From Sulfurimonas sp. (GTDB lineage Bacteria > Campylobacterota > Campylobacteria > Campylobacterales > Sulfurimonadaceae), in the NCBI GenBank assembly GCA_026987995.1, contig JALSMC010000289.1, positions 1-6,951 on the forward strand: a stretch of DNA of 6,951 nt. The letters run 5' to 3'. Below, one piece after another: positions 5,702-6,951 of this stretch. The first letter of the stretch is position 1, and every line of letters starts with the position of its first letter. The position numbers and the translations under genes are program-made. The notes beneath the pieces were generated by a model. It ran no database searches and had not been told where the DNA came from. It was given only the letters and a program-made list of their open reading frames with translations.

Positions 5702-6397
5702 ATGAGTATTCAAATTTTACAAAAACTAGCACTTGTGCTTCTAATGAGTAGTAGCTTATATGCAGTGCAAAGCATAAAAGTCAATACAAACACAAAGTAT
5801 ACAGCCAATGTAGTTCCTAAAAAAATGACAGTTCAAGAGAAGAAACAACGTTTTCGTGATTTGGTTGTACCTGCAGTAGAAAAAGTGTATGCTGACTTAG
5901 ATGCTAAGTATAAAGAAGCTAAAGTTATGGTAGATGCAGGGAAAACTGATGGAAAAATAGCAGAGCTTATGAAGTCTTACAGTGCAAAAAGTCCACAAGA
6001 TTTACTGACTCGTATGAAACCTCATGCCAAAAGTGTGGCTATTGCACAAGCTGCAATGGAGTCTGCATGGGCTACTTCAAGGTTTACAAGAGTTGCTACA
6101 AACCTTTTTGGTGTTTGGTCTTTTACCAAGAGTGAGCCAAGAGTAGCAGCCGGAGAGAAACGCGGGAAGAAGACTATTTATGTTAAAAAGTATGCCAATA
6201 TTGAAGCTTCCATTCGTGACTATTACAGAGTTTTGGCTGTTGGACGAGTTTTTGGTGCATTTAGAGCCCAAAAGATGAAAAGTAATGACCCATATAAGTT
6301 AGTAAAAAAGCTAGATAAGTACTCTGAAAAAGGTGCTGAGTATGGAAAAGAACTGAGCTCTATGATTCGTTATAATCGCTTTTATGAGTTTGATTAG
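5702..6397 (+). CDS. Secreted Bax-like glucosaminidase (peptidoglycan hydrolase)
   Basis: The 231-residue product is a predicted cell-wall hydrolase of the Bax/FlgJ-type glucosaminidase family (lysozyme-like fold), expected to cut N-acetylglucosamine bonds in periplasmic peptidoglycan. It starts with a signal peptide (hydrophobic 4-18, likely cleavage after SSSLYA, residue 21). A charged helical region (about 42-105) follows. The catalytic domain shows AIAQAAMESAWATSRF (113-128; Glu120 the likely catalytic acid), NLFGVWSF (134-141), a basic loop, KKYANIEASIRDYYRVL (162-178) and AFRAQK (186-191). This matches E. coli Bax in domain order. There is no peptidoglycan-binding domain such as SPOR or LysM. 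AAGGAA lies 7 nt before the ATG, and its own promoter overlaps the end of rsmE, so it can be expressed apart from rsmE. Confidence 0.82.
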   Translation: MSIQILQKLALVLLMSSSLYAVQSIKVNTNTKYTANVVPKKMTVQEKKQRFRDLVVPAVEKVYADLDAKYKEAKVMVDAGKTDGKIAELMKSYSAKSPQDLLTRMKPHAKSVAIAQAAMESAWATSRFTRVATNLFGVWSFTKSEPRVAAGEKRGKKTIYVKKYANIEASIRDYYRVLAVGRVFGAFRAQKMKSNDPYKLVKKLDKYSEKGAEYGKELSSMIRYNRFYEFD

Positions 6398-6427
6398 AGT
6401 TAGGTAACAGTACTTAAAAGCTATAAA

Positions 6428-6456
6428 TTGATTATAAAGATGATATATGCTATAAT
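6428..6456 (+). promoter_or_regulatory. Well-formed sigma-70 promoter with no downstream coding gene
   Basis: TTGATT (6428-6433; 4 of 6 matches to TTGACA) is followed after exactly 17 bp by TATAAT (6451-6456), with an extended TGC before it (6448-6450). Transcription should start at about 6463. No gene follows on the plus strand, only the foldable segment described next. Confidence 0.6.
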
Positions 6457-6462
6457 TATCTT

Positions 6463-6618
6463 ACGAAACTAAGAGGTGGAGACTGACCTTCCATATGCTT
6501 ACAGTTTTAGAAGTAGACCACAGCTAAAGCCAACAGTGATAGATACCCCTTACTAGGGATAGTAATGATAAGGTTAAAAGATTCCAGTTTGGTCACTGGA
6601 CTTAGTTCATATATTTTT
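6463..6618 (+). ncRNA. Candidate structured non-coding RNA, family unrecognised
   Basis: The segment starts at the predicted start point of the promoter above. Its ends pair perfectly: AACTAAG (6467-6473) with CTTAGTT (6601-6607), then TGACC (6484-6488) with GGTCA (6591-6595). An imperfect inner helix pairs GACCTT (6485-6490) with AAGGTT (6570-6575), so it competes with part of the TGACC pairing. A 3' hairpin TCCAGT/ACTGGA (6583-6588 with 6595-6600) also competes with or knots onto it. Five Ts (6614-6618) follow a few bases after the closing stem and could end transcription weakly. No tRNA, SRP, tmRNA or RNase P signature is seen. A 6S-like or other small regulatory RNA is possible. The 3' end overlaps the stop of the leftward frame. 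The 3' boundary is approximate. Confidence 0.4.
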
Positions 6619-6949
6619 CTATATCTTCTTCACAATTTTTCTTCAACAACTTAAAAGAATCATCTTTATAATATTTCTTAAGTGTCTCTGGTTTTAATCT
6701 AAATATAGTACTGCAACTTGTATGGTGCTTATCCTGCTTGAGGGAGTAAAGAATATACTCATCATTCACATTTGCTATGAAATTATTAGAACCGAGCAAA
6801 TCTTTATAATTGACAACTGCTATTGTATTGCTATCTTAAATCAAACTAGTGGATAACTTCAAAAGGGTATTTTTATCAGTTTCATTAATATTTTGAAGTA
6901 ATTCGGTTACAAAGTCAGTGAACTTTTTAGCTGTGCTAAAATATATGTT
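6602..6949 (-). pseudogene. Leftward frame interrupted by one in-frame stop (product unknown, runs off window)
   Basis: On the minus strand one reading frame continues from the right edge to TAA at 6602-6604 for 115 sense codons, broken only by a TAA at 6836-6838. In DNA this AT-rich, a random frame would be expected to meet stops far more often, so a gene disabled by one substitution (for example from AAA, GAA or CAA) is a reasonable reading. The encoded sequence is hydrophilic, with a Lys/Glu/Asp-rich C-terminus (residues such as KKYYKDD and EEDIEKYMN), no membrane segment and no motif I recognise. The alternative is that the downstream 65 codons, from TTG 6799 with no convincing ribosome binding site, are a small intact gene. 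No homologue is recognised. Confidence 0.4.
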
Positions 6950-6951
6950 TT

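Noticed and set aside
6474..6488. Resemblance of AGAGGTGGAGACTGACC to the 5' part of a SAM-I riboswitch
   Set aside because: The conserved continuation (GAA-x-CC, GGCAACC and the 3' core) is absent, and no methionine or SAM gene follows on that strand.
6495..6527. 10-codon open frame inside the candidate non-coding RNA (M-L-T-V-L-E-V-D-H-S)
   Set aside because: The purine-rich GAGGTGGAG lies too far upstream to serve as its ribosome binding site, and no downstream gene would use a leader peptide.
1..6951. CRISPR array, tRNA or rRNA genes
   Set aside because: No regularly spaced repeats, cloverleaf with a T-arm signature, or rRNA core sequence was seen on either strand.

Overview
The window is AT-rich and almost wholly typical of a Campylobacterota (Epsilonproteobacteria) chromosome, most like the sulfur- or hydrogen-oxidising Sulfurimonas group. 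This is judged from protein resemblance and gene content: a Helicobacter-type HpaA-like lipoprotein, an H. pylori-type malate:quinone oxidoreductase, the futalosine-pathway enzyme MqnA, and TG-N-TATAAT promoters. The species cannot be fixed from sequence reading alone.

Layout from left to right. Positions 2-430 hold the 3' end of an HpaA-family lipoprotein gene, followed by a hairpin (454-480). A 379-bp non-coding stretch, 431-809, contains a 28-bp AT-rich near-palindrome and a candidate promoter. Next comes a two-gene malate unit: mqo (810-2312) and a malic enzyme gene (2336-3601). The stop codon of the malic enzyme gene overlaps that of mqnA, which runs leftward (4247-3594). Between mqnA and the next rightward gene lies a 265-bp palindromic repeat element (4296-4560). 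It has 30-bp terminal inverted repeats, TA dinucleotides at both edges, and two internal hairpin arms. After it come a small four-helix membrane protein gene (4592-5005), rsmE (5002-5673, overlapping start) and a secreted Bax-like glucosaminidase gene (5702-6397). The right end holds a well-formed promoter with no coding sequence behind it but a foldable ~150-nt segment (a candidate non-coding RNA). Last is a leftward, stop-interrupted reading frame (6949-6602) that runs off the window.

How the genes fit together. Mqo feeds electrons from malate into the quinone pool, making oxaloacetate. The malic enzyme turns malate into pyruvate with NAD(P)H. MqnA opens the futalosine route to menaquinone, the likely electron acceptor for Mqo. 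The left half is therefore a malate/menaquinone cluster. The rsmE part is housekeeping (rRNA methylation), and the glucosaminidase acts on the cell wall.

The most unusual parts are the nested-palindrome element, which looks like a non-autonomous transposable element (MITE) inserted between two divergent genes, and the orphan promoter with structured RNA at 6428-6618.
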